Part shown: in pieces, positions 43,709 to 54,128 of the stretch
Numbering within the stretch: the first letter of the stretch is position 1
Layout: each line of letters opens with the position of its first letter
Assembly (NCBI GenBank): GCA_963575745.1
Contig: CAUYUJ010000914.1
Span: 481,088-545,087, forward strand
Length of the DNA stretch: 64,000 bases
DNA from: Prorocentrum cordatum
Lineage: Eukaryota; Sar; Dinophyceae; Prorocentrales; Prorocentraceae
Reading direction: 5' to 3'
Notes under the pieces: model-generated
The model's input: the letters and a program-made list of their open reading frames with translations, nothing else
What the model was told of the DNA's origin: nothing
Databases searched by the model: none
Translations under genes and position numbers: made by a program

Positions 43709-44463
43709 GCGCCCCTCTCGTGCGAGACGTGCATTTCATCTAACAGACATGATATGTCCGCGACGCATTCCACCGCGCAGTCAAAAAATTGGTGGCGCGG
43801 GCGGACTGCTGCGAATCGGGTGCCCAGCGCGTCTCGGAAAGGCGGTCCACGGGGCGCCCTTTTAGGACCGCGGCCTCGGCTGCTACCGCGCCCCCCCGCC
43901 CTCGCTGCAATTCGCCGAGAGGAAGGGCCGCGCGCGGGCGGGCAGGGGCCAGGGCACGTCGCCGTTTACAACACTTGCGCGGCACGTGCTGCATCGCTGC
44001 GAAATCACACTGCGCGCGCCGCCACTGGTGAACAGACGGGCAGCGACGACCGTCACGGTGGGCAGCGGCGTCAATGAACTGCCGGAGATCGACGGGCGCG
44101 GCCCCCACGCCGCCATCGGCGCAAGTGGGTGCCGCGTCTTCTGCCCATGTCTGAATAGAAGAGTGGGCGCCAGGGAAGTCGAAATAACGGCGTCTTCCAG
44201 GTCACGCTCCGTTTCCTGCAAATCGCCGACGGGCGCGCCATACTTGAGCTCCGAGTCCTGCTTCATCGGCTTGCTGTAGTTCTTGAAGATGCTGTTCGAT
44301 GCTCGCGTAGTCGTCGTCGTCGTCGTCGTTGGAAAGGCATTGCGTCGCCGAGATCGTCGGTGAAGTTCTGGCGTGCGAGCGCGCGCGTGCAAGGCGGCCT
44401 TCCGTGTCTCGGCTAGCTGCTGGCACTCGTGGTCGAATGTGGATTTCTTCGCTTCGCAATGTT
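43709..44463 (-). other. GC-rich, possible coding remnants
   Basis: Short minus-strand frames, one with a GAC/GTC microsatellite (poly-Asp, about 44,306-44,330) then IEQHLQELQQADEAGLGAQV. No function assigned. Confidence 0.3.
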
Positions 44464-44563
44464 CAAGGGATCGAGATCGGATGATCGATGCGAGTTCCTG
44501 CCGGCCAATTCTCCATCGCGCGGTTCTCGACCCACTCCGTCATGTCCCGATGCCCGCATGCGT

Positions 44564-45313
44564 TCAGATACTTGGCCAGGTCCAGGTCGATGTCATTGCG
44601 AGGCTGCTTGGCCCGAGAGAAATGATCTTCGCCGCGCCATGCGAGGAATATTCTTGCGCAAACCATTGCGGCGCGCGCTTCGGCTTGTCATGTGTGAACG
44701 TGCAGTCGACATCAATGTAAAGCACCATGTGGCCCAACAGTCGCTGGGATGGAAGAGCTCGAGAATGCTTAGTTCGTGGGTGTGCGATGTTATGTCGTCG
44801 CGCACGTGGGAGGTCTCGCATCGGCAATGCCATGTATTCGATCTGGCAAATATGGCATCGAAGTCCATGACGCGCGGGTCCGCATGGGTGGTGCGCGCCG
44901 GTCGCGCAAAGCGCGTAGTTCTTCATTAACTGGTGGAAAACCTCGCCCGCATAGCGTTCGACGCCAACTGCGCGCGGTCCTACGGTCGCATCAGTCTCGG
45001 CTTCATTAACATGCACCTGTCGGCCATCGCCTTGGTCGGAGCCTATGAAAACGCAGTTCCGTTTTGGCGGGGAGGAGAGGATGTCGTGAAGGTAGGCGAT
45101 GAGCTTGTCTACAATAGCGTTCTTGGCTGCAGTGATCGTGCGCTGCGCAAAGTGATGGGAACTGCACTGCGATGAGTGCGTGGTCAAATGGGAGCTCTTC
45201 ACGCGCGCGGCGCCGACTCGGCCTCGTAGGGGTGGGTGTGTGGGGGGGGGGGGGGGGGGGGGGGGCATATCTTGACAACGTGCGACCAGCGAAACCATCG
45301 TGTGCTCAACCAA
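44564..45313 (-). pseudogene. LINE APE-type endonuclease, C-terminal half
   Basis: Reads KRNCVFIGSDQGDGRQVHVN (position of the GDFN motif of the family, here degenerate), then VGVERYAGEVFHQLMKNYAL and CHICQIEYMALP (position of the xxIDYI motif, with Glu for Asp). Order and spacing fit exonuclease-endonuclease-phosphatase domains of non-LTR retroelements. Key residues are altered, so inactive. A poly-G/poly-C run (45,242-45,264) precedes it. Confidence 0.55.
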
Positions 45314-45539
45314 ATATCGGTTCCGCAGGACTGGTTCCCCGTGGAGTTGCGGATGCGTCGCTTACAACGACTGTCAGCATCAGGAACTCCTGGGAAGCGT
45401 GGGTCTCGCAGGCGGCCGTGGTCTTGGTCTGGGTGCCAGAGAAACGTCCTGCGTCAATGTGCTAACTTTTGCGAGATAGTTCCAAGCTGCAAGCGCTTGT
45501 CATAATCCTGCAGAAACATATGGGTTCCATGATATGTGA

Positions 45540-45690
45540 CGCATGCAGGCCGCCATTGCGTGACAGCGGCAGGGTTCGCATGGCGGCCTCGGGCCACGTC
45601 GGCACACCCCTCGCGAGGATCGTGGCCCCATAGGGAGCTTCACCGACGGCGCCAGTGGCAGGGTGCGCGTGGCGGTCGCAGGTTTGAGCT
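45540..45690 (-). repeat. Isolated inverted relic of the 90-bp satellite
   Basis: Reverse complement contains GAAGCTCCCTATGGGGCCAC, GAGGGGTGTGCCGACGTGG and GCCGCCATGCGAACCCTGCC, which is about 1.5 diverged units. It lies between the two halves of the endonuclease and on the opposite strand to the main arrays. Confidence 0.8.
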
Positions 45691-45699
45691 GCGGCGCTA

Positions 45700-46129
45700 T
45701 GCCATAGTTGCGCACTTTCATGAGCTGCATGGAGCTGCACCCACAAGGACTATCAATATGGAGCAAAGCCATTCTGCCAAGAACAAGAGCTTGAAATTGT
45801 GCACGAGGCCGCTGTTCCGGAGGAGCATCTCGTGGCCATGGAAGCAGCAATGCTGCGCCGCCCTCGCGAGACTGCGAACGCTGCAAATGCCGGGCCTTGC
45901 AGGGAACCGCGGAGGAGCCAATCAGCACCTCGAATTCTCGACGCACGCCATGCGTCTCCTGCAACAGGACGAGCGCGCCGCGTTTCACGCACATCTCAAG
46001 ACGGTAAAATTGCATGCGGCGCCGCAGGAGCATGGTAGCAACACAGGCATCTGGCACTCCATGAAGCCAATTGAGCAGGCGCCGTGGGAAGCACCTGCCC
46101 GGGGCAACAGCGGGCGCAAAATAAACCAC
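45700..46129 (-). pseudogene. LINE APE-type endonuclease, N-terminal half
   Basis: EMCVKRGALVLLQETHGVRR carries the LQETH motif (metal-binding Glu) typical of these nucleases, followed by SREGGAALLLPWPRDAPPEQ and LVLGRMALLHID, matching the GG.a.l and gR...l.i core strands. The frame then runs into satellite relic. Confidence 0.65.
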
Positions 46130-46371
46130 AATGAAGGTCCGTGGCTCGGAATGGCCACTGGAAGCTCCGCGCCGATGGATTGCCCGTCGATCCCGACCCA
46201 GTCGACGGCGGCACCGCCCCGCTAGAGCAGCGCAGTTGCAATCGCGCCGTCGCCGACTTCGACAGAGACGACGGGGGCGGAGCGGCGCGAAATGACCCCG
46301 CCGTCGCCCACCCTCCGAAACAAATGACCTGCGCGTCGCCCCCCCCCCCCCCCCCTAAAAAAAAGAAAATG

Positions 46372-47013
46372 TTAAACGGGCCCCTTTGTCTGGAGCTCGC
46401 GCCTGAGCGCCTGGGGGGCCCTGTCCACGTCGACGCGAAGCGGGGCGACGGCCCCGTTGGTATTGTTGGCCAAAAACGCGCGCCACTGACCCCCGCGTCG
46501 GGGGCGGCGAGCAAGCGAGACGACGCGCGAGGATGCCGCCGCGCCACCAAGCACCCGAAGAAAGGAGCGCATGGACAGAGAGACGCCCACCAGCTCCACA
46601 TCTGATGATGCCACTCCCGCAGCTGTGACCCACGGCTCAGAAGCTCGTCGCACTTGGGACGGCTGCACTACGGAGGGCGCGCCAATTGTGTAGAGGTGGG
46701 GATCTGGTGGGCGACCCCAGACCGCGAGCGCAGCCGTGTCCAGGGGCAGGAGGGCGGCCTCAGTCGTGGCCAGGGTGGCCAGGACGCGCTCGACGTCGGA
46801 GCGGAGCTGCCGCTGCCCCTGCTCGACCACGCAGGCACGCTGGTCGACGCCCCGAACTGCGGCGCCCAGGGCGTCGAGGCGATTGTCCCGAGGGCGGATT
46901 TGACCGAGAATGGCCTGCAATTCGCTGCGGGGAGCGGCCGCGGCAGCCTGCATGATGGAGGTTGCCCCCGCCTGGAGCCTCGAGGTAGCCACCTGCGCCC
47001 GCCCTGTGAACAT
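46372..47013 (-). pseudogene. LINE ORF1-like segment
   Basis: Coiled-coil-like stretch (LDALGAAVRGVDQRACVVEQ and SDVERVLATLATTEAALLP), then PDPHLYTIGAPSVV and WRAFLANNTNGAVAPLRVDV followed by DRAPQALRRELQTKG. The DPxxxxxxxP...VDxDRxPxxxR layout resembles the region upstream of the endonuclease in dinoflagellate LINEs as I recall them. A poly-C run at about 46,340 separates it from the endonuclease. Confidence 0.5.
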
Positions 47014-47239
47014 GCTGGCGAGCTTGACCTCAAGCGCGACTTGCCTGGCACCGCTGCATCTGGAGGCGCGTCGGTGCCAGCCACTGGCGCCAGAGCAGCG
47101 GCAGTCCGAGGATCGCGTTCCCGAGGTGGGTCAAGAGGCCGGGGGCGTTCGGATCCTGGGAACGTGGCAAAATTGTCCTTCGTCGTTGAAGTTGATCCCG
47201 TCGAGCCTGCGACGCGGCGCCTCGCGGGCTGCCTGCGCG

Positions 47240-47720
47240 CCCATCCGCGGGCCTCAAAGTGATCTGCGTATGACGTACCTCCGCTGGGCTTCCCAGGACC
47301 CCACGAAAGTGGCGACAGTTGCGCAGATCGCAGCCCCGCAGGGGACAGGGAGGCCTCAAAGTGACCTGCGTATGACGTACCTCCGCTGGGCACCCCCAGG
47401 GACCTACGAAAGTGGCGACAATTGCCCAGATCGCAGCCCCGCAGGGGACAGGGAGGCCTCAAAGTGATCTGCGTATGACGTACCTCCGCTGGGCCTCCCA
47501 GGAACCTACGAAAGTGGCGACAGTTGCGCATATCGCAGCTCCGCAGGGGACAGGGAGGCCCCAAAGTGATCTGCGTATGACGTACCTCCGCTGGGCCTCC
47601 CAGGAACCCACGAAAGTGGCGACAGTTGCGCAGATCGCAGCCCCGCAGGGGACAGCCAGGAGCCCACGAAAGTGGCGACAATTGCGCAGATCGCAGCCCC
47701 GCAGGGCACCGCGAACACAG
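47240..47720. repeat. 102-103-bp tandem repeat, about 4.5 units
   Basis: Units start GATCTGCGTATGACGTACC and contain CGAAAGTGGCGACAGTTGC and GCAGATCGCAGCCCCGCAG. Starts at 47,261, 47,363, 47,466 and 47,568. 102 is divisible by three, so frames stay open. Confidence 0.92.
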
Positions 47721-47805
47721 GAGAGAAGGAGGAGAAGCGGGCGGGAAGTGGATACCACAGTTCTCTTTTCAAAACGAGTGCCCAACACAAGGATGGTTTG
47801 GAAAC
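47721..47805 (+). other. Purine tract plus variant of the conserved box, copy 4
   Basis: GGAGAGAAGGAGGAGAAGCGG followed by GTTCTCTTTTCAAAACGAG and TGCCCAACACAAGGATGG. It again directly follows a tandem array, although of an unrelated family. Confidence 0.65.
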
Positions 47806-48740
47806 ATGTAAGGCATGGCAACGTTTCAAAGACACCTGATTGGGCGACGGGCAAGGTTGCAATGCTGACTGTATCGATATTGATGTACCGTGCCAAGGCC
47901 TGTGCTGTGCTGCGCCGTGCTGATGCTGAACTGCGATGTGCCATGCCGCGAGTGTGCTCTATAGCGTTGTGGATCGAGTCCTCCTTTGCACCCGAGTCCT
48001 GACCGAACTGATCTGGATCTTAAGCTCGAGCTGCCTCAGCACATAGCAGCTGCCCCAGAGCTAATTGACAGGGGAACATGCCAGGAGGACGCGCCGCGGA
48101 ACGTCCCAAGGGACGCGCCAGGCGACGTGCCAAGGGACGTGCCACGAAGACGCACCGCGGGACGTGCCGAGGGGACGCGCTACGGAAAGTGCCAATGGAC
48201 GTGCCAATGGACGTGCCAGGAGACGCGCCGCGCGACGTGCCAGAGGGACTCGCCACAGGACGCGCCACGGAACGTGCCAAGTTGCAATGCTGACTGTTTC
48301 GATATTGATGTACCGTGCCGAGGCCTGTGCTGTGCTGCGCTGTGCTGAAGTGCGATGTGCCATGCCGCGATTGTGCTCTATAGCGTTGTGGATCGAGTCC
48401 TCCTTTGCACCCGAGTCCTGGCCGAACTGATCTGGATCTTAAGCTCGAGCTGCCTCAGCACATAGTAGCTGCCCCAGAGCTAATGGACAAGGGGACACGC
48501 CAGGAGGACGCGCCGCGGAACGTCCCAAGGGACGCGCCAGGCGACGTGCCAGGGGACGTGCCACGGGGACGCACCGCGGGACGTGCCGAAGGGACGCGCT
48601 ACGGAACGTGCCAATGGACGTGCACCGCGCGACGTGCCAGGGGGACTCGCCACGGGACGCTCCGCGGAACGTGCCAGGCAACATGCCAGACTGCAATGCT
48701 AGGGGTATCGATATTGATGTACCGTGCCGAGGGCTGTGCT
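47806..48740. repeat. 410-425-bp tandem repeat with internal GGACGTGCCA sub-repeats
   Basis: GTTGCAATGCTGACTGT recurs at 47,856, 48,281 and (altered) 48,691. Each unit ends in 10-15-bp sub-repeats such as GACGTGCCAAGGGACGTGCC. Confidence 0.9.
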
Positions 48741-49020
48741 GTGCCTGGGCGTCTGCCTAGGGTTGGTTCGGGGTGACGGTGACCATTGACTGGGGATGTG
48801 ACTGCGCGGATGCTGGCAAAATGTTGACATGAGTTGGGCACGGGGCAGGGCATGTCACCTCCGCCTCAGCGTGCCTGGTGCCCATTGCCTGGGATCGTGA
48901 CTGCACGGATGCTCGCAAAACGTTTTACTGCACAGATGCTGGCAAAACGTTGTCATGAGAGGGGCACGGGGCAGGGCCTGTCACCTCCGCCTCAGCGTGC
49001 CTGAGAGCATCGTCAGGTTC
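48741..49020. repeat. About 128-bp duplication
   Basis: GCACGGGGCAGGGC followed by TGTCACCTCCGCCTCAGCGT occurs at about 48,838 and 48,966, with ACTGCNCGGATGCTNGCAAA preceding each. Confidence 0.8.
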
Positions 49021-49800
49021 GAAAAAGAAACGTGCGCAGGCCTGAACATCAAAGTGCAATTCTCCATATGCAAATATGGAGGTTCCGTCCAAACTGAACG
49101 CCAATCTTCCAGATTCGGGTGAGACAATCAAATGTGCCGAACTTGTCGTAACACTTCGGCGGCCCTGAGCTGCGATCGAGACATCCTCAAGACCTGGGCA
49201 CGTGAAAACAAGCATTTCACTTGAGAGATCCTCTGAATTCAGGTCCCCAGGAGAGGACAAGCTACAACACAAAACAAGCGTTTCGCTCGAGACATCCTCA
49301 ACACATGCTGAAAAACAAGCGTTTCGCTAGGGACATCTTGCATTTTTAATTCGCCGGCCCTCTTCCCACTCGTTACTTATCACAAAAGAAATCCGCCGGC
49401 CCTCTTCCCGTCAGACCCGGGGGTACACAGCTAAAACAGAACCCTGGGCCTGTGCCCTTTCCGGGGGAAAAAGACAATACCAAGGACATCCTCAAATAAC
49501 CATGCGAAAAGTCTGCAAAACCTAAAGAAAACAAATGTTGTTTCCATCTGATCGCCAGGAAACATATGGAAACACAAGGTTTGGGCTTCTCGACGTCACG
49601 AAACACTGTGTGTTCACAGGTTTCGTGGTCACCAGCTGTCAGAAACTTTGCTTTTCTGTAGGTTTTGCAACTTTTTCGCATGGATTTCTTGGGATGTTCT
49701 TGGTTTCCTTTTGTGTCTTTTTTTTTGTATTTTCTGCATTTTTCGCATTTTCGCGTGTCCGCCCCTGGCGGCGCGGGGGCCGGCGCAGCGCCAGGGTCGG
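49021..49800. other. Low-copy region with first TCGAGACATCCTC motifs
   Basis: Includes CACTTGAGAGATCCTCTG, GTTTCGCTCGAGACATCCTC and one decayed end module (GAACCCTGGGCC then GCCCTTTCCGGGG near 49,440-49,472). The stretch 49,500-49,770 is comparatively AT-rich and unrepeated. No gene recognised. Confidence 0.5.
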
Positions 49801-50448
49801 TAGCTTTACAAAAGGATTCCTTGTGTGACGGCCTTACAAAGGGATTCCTTTTGTGGCGGCCTTACAAAAGGATTCCTTTTGTGGCGGCTTTACAAAAGGA
49901 CTCATTGTGTGGCGGCCTTACAAAAGGATTCCTTTGGTGGCGGCCTTACACATGGATTCCTTGTGGCAGCCTTACACAAGGATTCATCTTGTGGCGGCCT
50001 TACAAAAGGTTTTTTTTTGTGGCGGCCTTATGAAAGGAGTCCTTTTGTGGCGGCCTTACAAAAGGATTCTTTTGTGGAGGCCTTAAAAAAGAATTATTTT
50101 TGTGGTGGCTTTACAGAGGGATCCACCTTTGTGGTGGCTTTACACAAGGATTCCTTTTGTGGCGGCCTTACAAAGGGATTCCTTGTGGCGGCCACAAGGT
50201 GGATCCTTTTGTAAGGTCGCCACAAAAGGAATCCTTTATGAACGCCGCCACAAAAGGAATATTTTTGTTGCAGGGTCGCCACCAAGTGTTTTTTTTTGTA
50301 AGGCCACCTGAAAAGAAATCATTTTCTAGGGCCGCCACAATATACATTTTTGTAAGGCCTCCACAAGAGAAATTATTTTGCACGGCCGCCACCAACCATT
50401 TTTCCATTTACAAGCTCGCCATTAAGAGCTTCTGCTGTAAGGCCGTCA
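49800..50448. repeat. 28-bp array with head-to-head inversion
   Basis: Units CTTACAAAAGGATTCCTTTT GTGGCGGC repeat at 28-bp steps from 49,806. At about 50,180-50,200 (CCTTGTGGCGGCCACAAGG, near-palindromic) the orientation flips and inverted, more diverged units continue to about 50,445. Each unit also contains the near-palindrome AAAAGGATTCCTTTT. Confidence 0.92.
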
Positions 50449-50700
50449 CAACATGATGGACCCACCAACCCGGAAAGGGATAAAGACATGTGCAGCATGG
50501 TCACGTTTTCACGATACCCAACTGGGCGACATCTCACGAAACATCCCACGAGACACCCCNNNNNNNNNNNNNNNNNNNNNNNNNNNNNNNNNNNNNNNNN
50601 NNNNNNNNNNNNNNNNNNNNNNNNNNNNNNNNNNNNNNNNNNNNNNNNNNNNNNNNNNNTACTAAAAGAGAACCCTGGGCCCAAGCCCTTTCCGGGAAAC
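50449..50700 (+). repeat. Composite satellite unit, broken by assembly gap
   Basis: 5' module (CCAACCCGGAAAGGGATAAA then the first CACGAAACATCCCACGAGAC), 100 N at 50,560-50,659, then a 3' end module CTAAAAGAGAACCCTGGGCC, AAGCCCTTTCCGGG. The 100-N block is a placeholder of unknown true length. Confidence 0.85.
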
Positions 50701-52145
50701 ATGATGGACCCACGAACCCGGAAAGGGATATAGACATGTGGAGCATGGACACGTTTTCATGATACTCAACTGGGCAACACCTCACGAAACATCCCACGAG
50801 ACACCTCACGAAACAGCCCACGAGACACCTCACGAAACATTCCACGAGACACCTCACGAAACATTTCACGAGACACCCCGCGAAACATTCCACGAGACAC
50901 CCCACGAAACATTCCACGACGACAGGCAACCACTCAACCAAGGCGGTGTGGTCGTGCTGGGGAGTGGTCGTGCTGGGGTGTGGTCGTGCTGGGGGGTGGT
51001 CGTGCTGGGGGTGGTCGTGCTGGGGGGGTGGTAGTGCTGGGGGGTGGTCGTGATGGGGCCGTGGTCGTGTTGGGGCGTGTCGTGGCTGGGGGCGTTGGTC
51101 GTGCTGGGGCGTTGGTTCGTGCTGGGGCGGGTCGTGTGGGGTGTGGTCGTGCTGTGGTTAAGGTCGTGCTGGTGTGCGGTCGTGCTGGGGTGTGGTCTTG
51201 CTGGGGAGGGGTTCGTGCTGGGGTTGTGATCGTGCTGGGGTGGGGTCGTGCTGGGTGTGGTCGTGCTGGGGTGTGGTCGTGCTAGGGGGGGGTCGGCTGG
51301 GGTGGGGTCGTGCGGGGGACGCTTAGGGTCGTGCTGGGGTGTGGTAGTGATGGGGGTGGTAATGTGGGGAGGAGGGTATGCTGGGTGGGGTCGTGCTGGG
51401 GTGGTCGTGCATGGGGGTGGGTTCGGGCTGGAGGGGCTCAGACACTGTGATATCGATCGGGCTTCGTGGCGGGGGTGTGCTTCCGTGTGGGTGTGGTCGT
51501 GCTGGGGTGTGGTCGTGCTGGGGTGTGGTCGTGATGGGGAGTGGTCGTGCTGGGGTGTGGTCGTGCTGGGGGGTGGTCGTGCTGGGGGGTGGTCGTGCTG
51601 GGGGGGTGGTCGTGATGGGGGGTGGTCGTGCTGGGGCGTGGTCGTGCTGGGGCGTGGTCGTGCTGGGGCGTGGTCGTGCTGGGGTGTGGTCGTGCTGTGG
51701 TGAGGTCGTGCTGGGGTGTGGTCGTGCTGGGGTGTGGTCGTGCTGGGGTAGGGTCGTGCTGGGGTCGGGTCGTGCTGGGGTGTGGTCGTGCTGGGGTATG
51801 GTCGTGCTGGGGTGGGGTCGTGCTGGGGTGGGGTCGTGCTGGGGTCTGGTCGTGCTGGGGTGTGGTCGTGCTGGGGTATGGTCGTGCTAGGGTGGGGTCG
51901 TGCATTTCGCTCGAGACATCCTGCCAAAATTCCAGGAAATCGTACAAAAACAAAGGAATTAGTCGAGACATCATCGAAATTCCTTCGCGCGGGGCGCTTT
52001 TCCGCGTCGCGGTCGGCTCTGCAAAACAAGCGTTTCGCTCGAGACATCCTCGGCAAACTCTGCGGAGCAAGCGTTTCGCTCGAGACATCCTCAACACACG
52101 AAAAAGTGGCCCGCACCCTGTGATTTATCGATCGGGATTTCAAAA
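50701..52145 (+). repeat. Composite satellite unit A
   Basis: Modules in order: start (CGAACCCGGAAAGGGATATA), 24-bp repeats of CACGAAACATTCCACGAGAC-ACCT, link CAGGCAACCACTCAACCAAG, long 16-bp minisatellite TGGTCGTGCTGGGGTG, then TTTCGCTCGAGACATCCTC modules with intervening linkers. It lacks the terminal GAACCCTGGGCC module and passes directly into the next unit. Confidence 0.92.
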
Positions 52146-53509
52146 ACATGATGGACCACGAACCCGGAAAGGGATATAGACATGTGGAGCATGGGCACGT
52201 TTTCACGATACCCAACGGGGCAACACCTCACGAAACATCCCACGAGACACCTCACGAAACATCCCACGAGACACCTCACGAAACATTCCGCGAGACACCT
52301 CACGAAACATTCCAGGAGACACCCCGCGAAACATTCCACGAGACACCCCACGAAACATTCCACGACGACAGGCAACCACTCAACCAAGGCGGTGTGGTCG
52401 TGCTGGGGAGGGGTCGTGCTGGGGTGTGGTCGTGCTGGGGGGTGGTCGTGCTGGGGTGTGGTCGTGCTGGGGGGGTGGTCGTGCTGGGGGGTGGTTGTGC
52501 TGGGGCGTGGTCGTGCTGGGGCGTGGTCGTGCTGGGGCGTGGTCGTGCTGGGGTGTGGTCGTGCTGTGGTGAGGTCGTGCTGGGGTGTGGTCGTGCTGGG
52601 GTGTGGTCTTGCTGCGGTGGGGTCCTGCTGGGATGTGGTCGTGCTGGGGTGTGGTCCTGCTGGGGTGTGGTCGTGCTGGGGTGGGGTCGTGCTTGGGTGG
52701 GGTCGGGCTGGGGTGTGGTCGTTCTGGGGTGTGGTCGTGCTGGGGTGTGGTCGGGCTGGGGTGGGGTCGTGCTGGGTCGGGGTCGTGCTGGGGTGTGGTC
52801 GTGCTGAAGTGTGGTCGTGGTGGGGTGTGGTCGTGCTGGGGCGTGGTCGTGCTGGGGTGGGGTCGTGCTGGAGTGGGGTCGTGCTGGGGTGTGGTCGTGC
52901 TGGGGTGGTCCGCACCCTGTGACTTATCGATCGGGTCGTGCTGGGGTGTGGTCGTGCTGGTGCGCTGGGGTCGGGTCGTGCTGGGGTGTGGTCGTGCTGG
53001 GGTGTGGTCGTGCTGGGGTGTGGTCGTGCTGGGGTGTGGTCGTGCTGAGGTGTGTTCGTGCTGGGGTGTGGTCGTGCTGGGGCGTGGTCGTGCGGTGGGG
53101 TCGTGCATTTCGCTCGAGACATCCTGCCAAATTTCCAGGAAATCGTACAAAAACAAACGAATTAGTCGAGACATCATCGAAATTCCTTCGCGCGGGGCGC
53201 TTTTCCGCGTCGCGGTCGGCTCTGCAAAACCAGCGTTTCGCTTGAGACATCCTCAGCAAATTCTGAACACAAGCGTTTCGCTCGAGACATCCTCAACTCT
53301 GCAAAACCAGCGTTTCGCTCGAGACATCCTCAATAAATTCTGAAAAACAAGCGTTTCGCTCGAGACATCCTCAAATTTTAATTCGCCGGCCTCCTTCGAC
53401 CTCGTTATTTATCAGGGAAAAAATTCGCCGGCCTCCCTCAAGCAGGCACCGGGGGATTAGGTTTACCAACTAAAAGAGAACCCTGGGCCGGCGCCCTTTC
53501 CGGGAACAA
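52146..53509 (+). repeat. Composite satellite unit B
   Basis: Same module order as unit A, and complete to the end module at 53,470-53,504 (GAACCCTGGGCC, then GCCCTTTCCGGG). A linker fragment (CGCACCCTGTGACTTATCGA) is embedded within the 16-bp minisatellite at about 52,909-52,935. Confidence 0.92.
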
Positions 53510-54128
53510 ACGAATTAGTCGAGACATCATCGAAATTCCTTCGCGCGGGGCGCTTTTCCGCGTCGCGGTCGGCTCTGCAAAACAAGCGTTTCGCTCGAGA
53601 CATCCTCGGCAAATTCTGCGGAGCAAGCGTTTCGCTCGAGACATCCTCAACACACGAAAAAGTGGCCCGCACCCTGTGATTTATCGATCGGGATTTCAAA
53701 AACAAGCGTTTCGCTCGAGACATCCTCAAATTTTAATTCGCCGGCCTCCTTCGACCTCGTTATTTATCAGGGAAAAAATTCGACGGCCTCCCTCAAGTTG
53801 GCACCGGGGGACAGGTTTACCTACTAAAAGAGAACCCTGGGAACTGAGCCCTTTCGGGAAAAAGCGTTTCGCTCGGAGACATCCTCAAAAATTTTAATTC
53901 GCCGGCCTCCTTCGACCTCGGTATTTATCAGGGAAAAAATTCGCCGGCCTCCTTCAAGCAGGCACCGGGGGACTAGGTTTACCTACTAAAAGAGAACCCT
54001 GGGCCGGAGCCCTTTCCGGGAAAAGTGGCCCGCACCCTGTGATTTATCGATCGGGATTTCAAAAACAAGCGTTTCGCTCGAGACATCCTCAAATTTTAAT
54101 TCGCCGGCCTCCTTCGACCTCGTTATCC
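53510..54128 (+). repeat. Reiterated 3' modules
   Basis: Three further partial 3' halves. Each has some of TTTCGCTCGAGACATCCTC, CGCACCCTGTGATTTATCGA, ATTTTAATTCGCCGGCCTCC and the end module. They stack head to tail without the 5' minisatellites. Confidence 0.88.

Noticed and set aside
49800-50448. CRISPR array
   Set aside because: Units are contiguous 28-bp tandem repeats without distinct spacers, and the DNA is eukaryotic.
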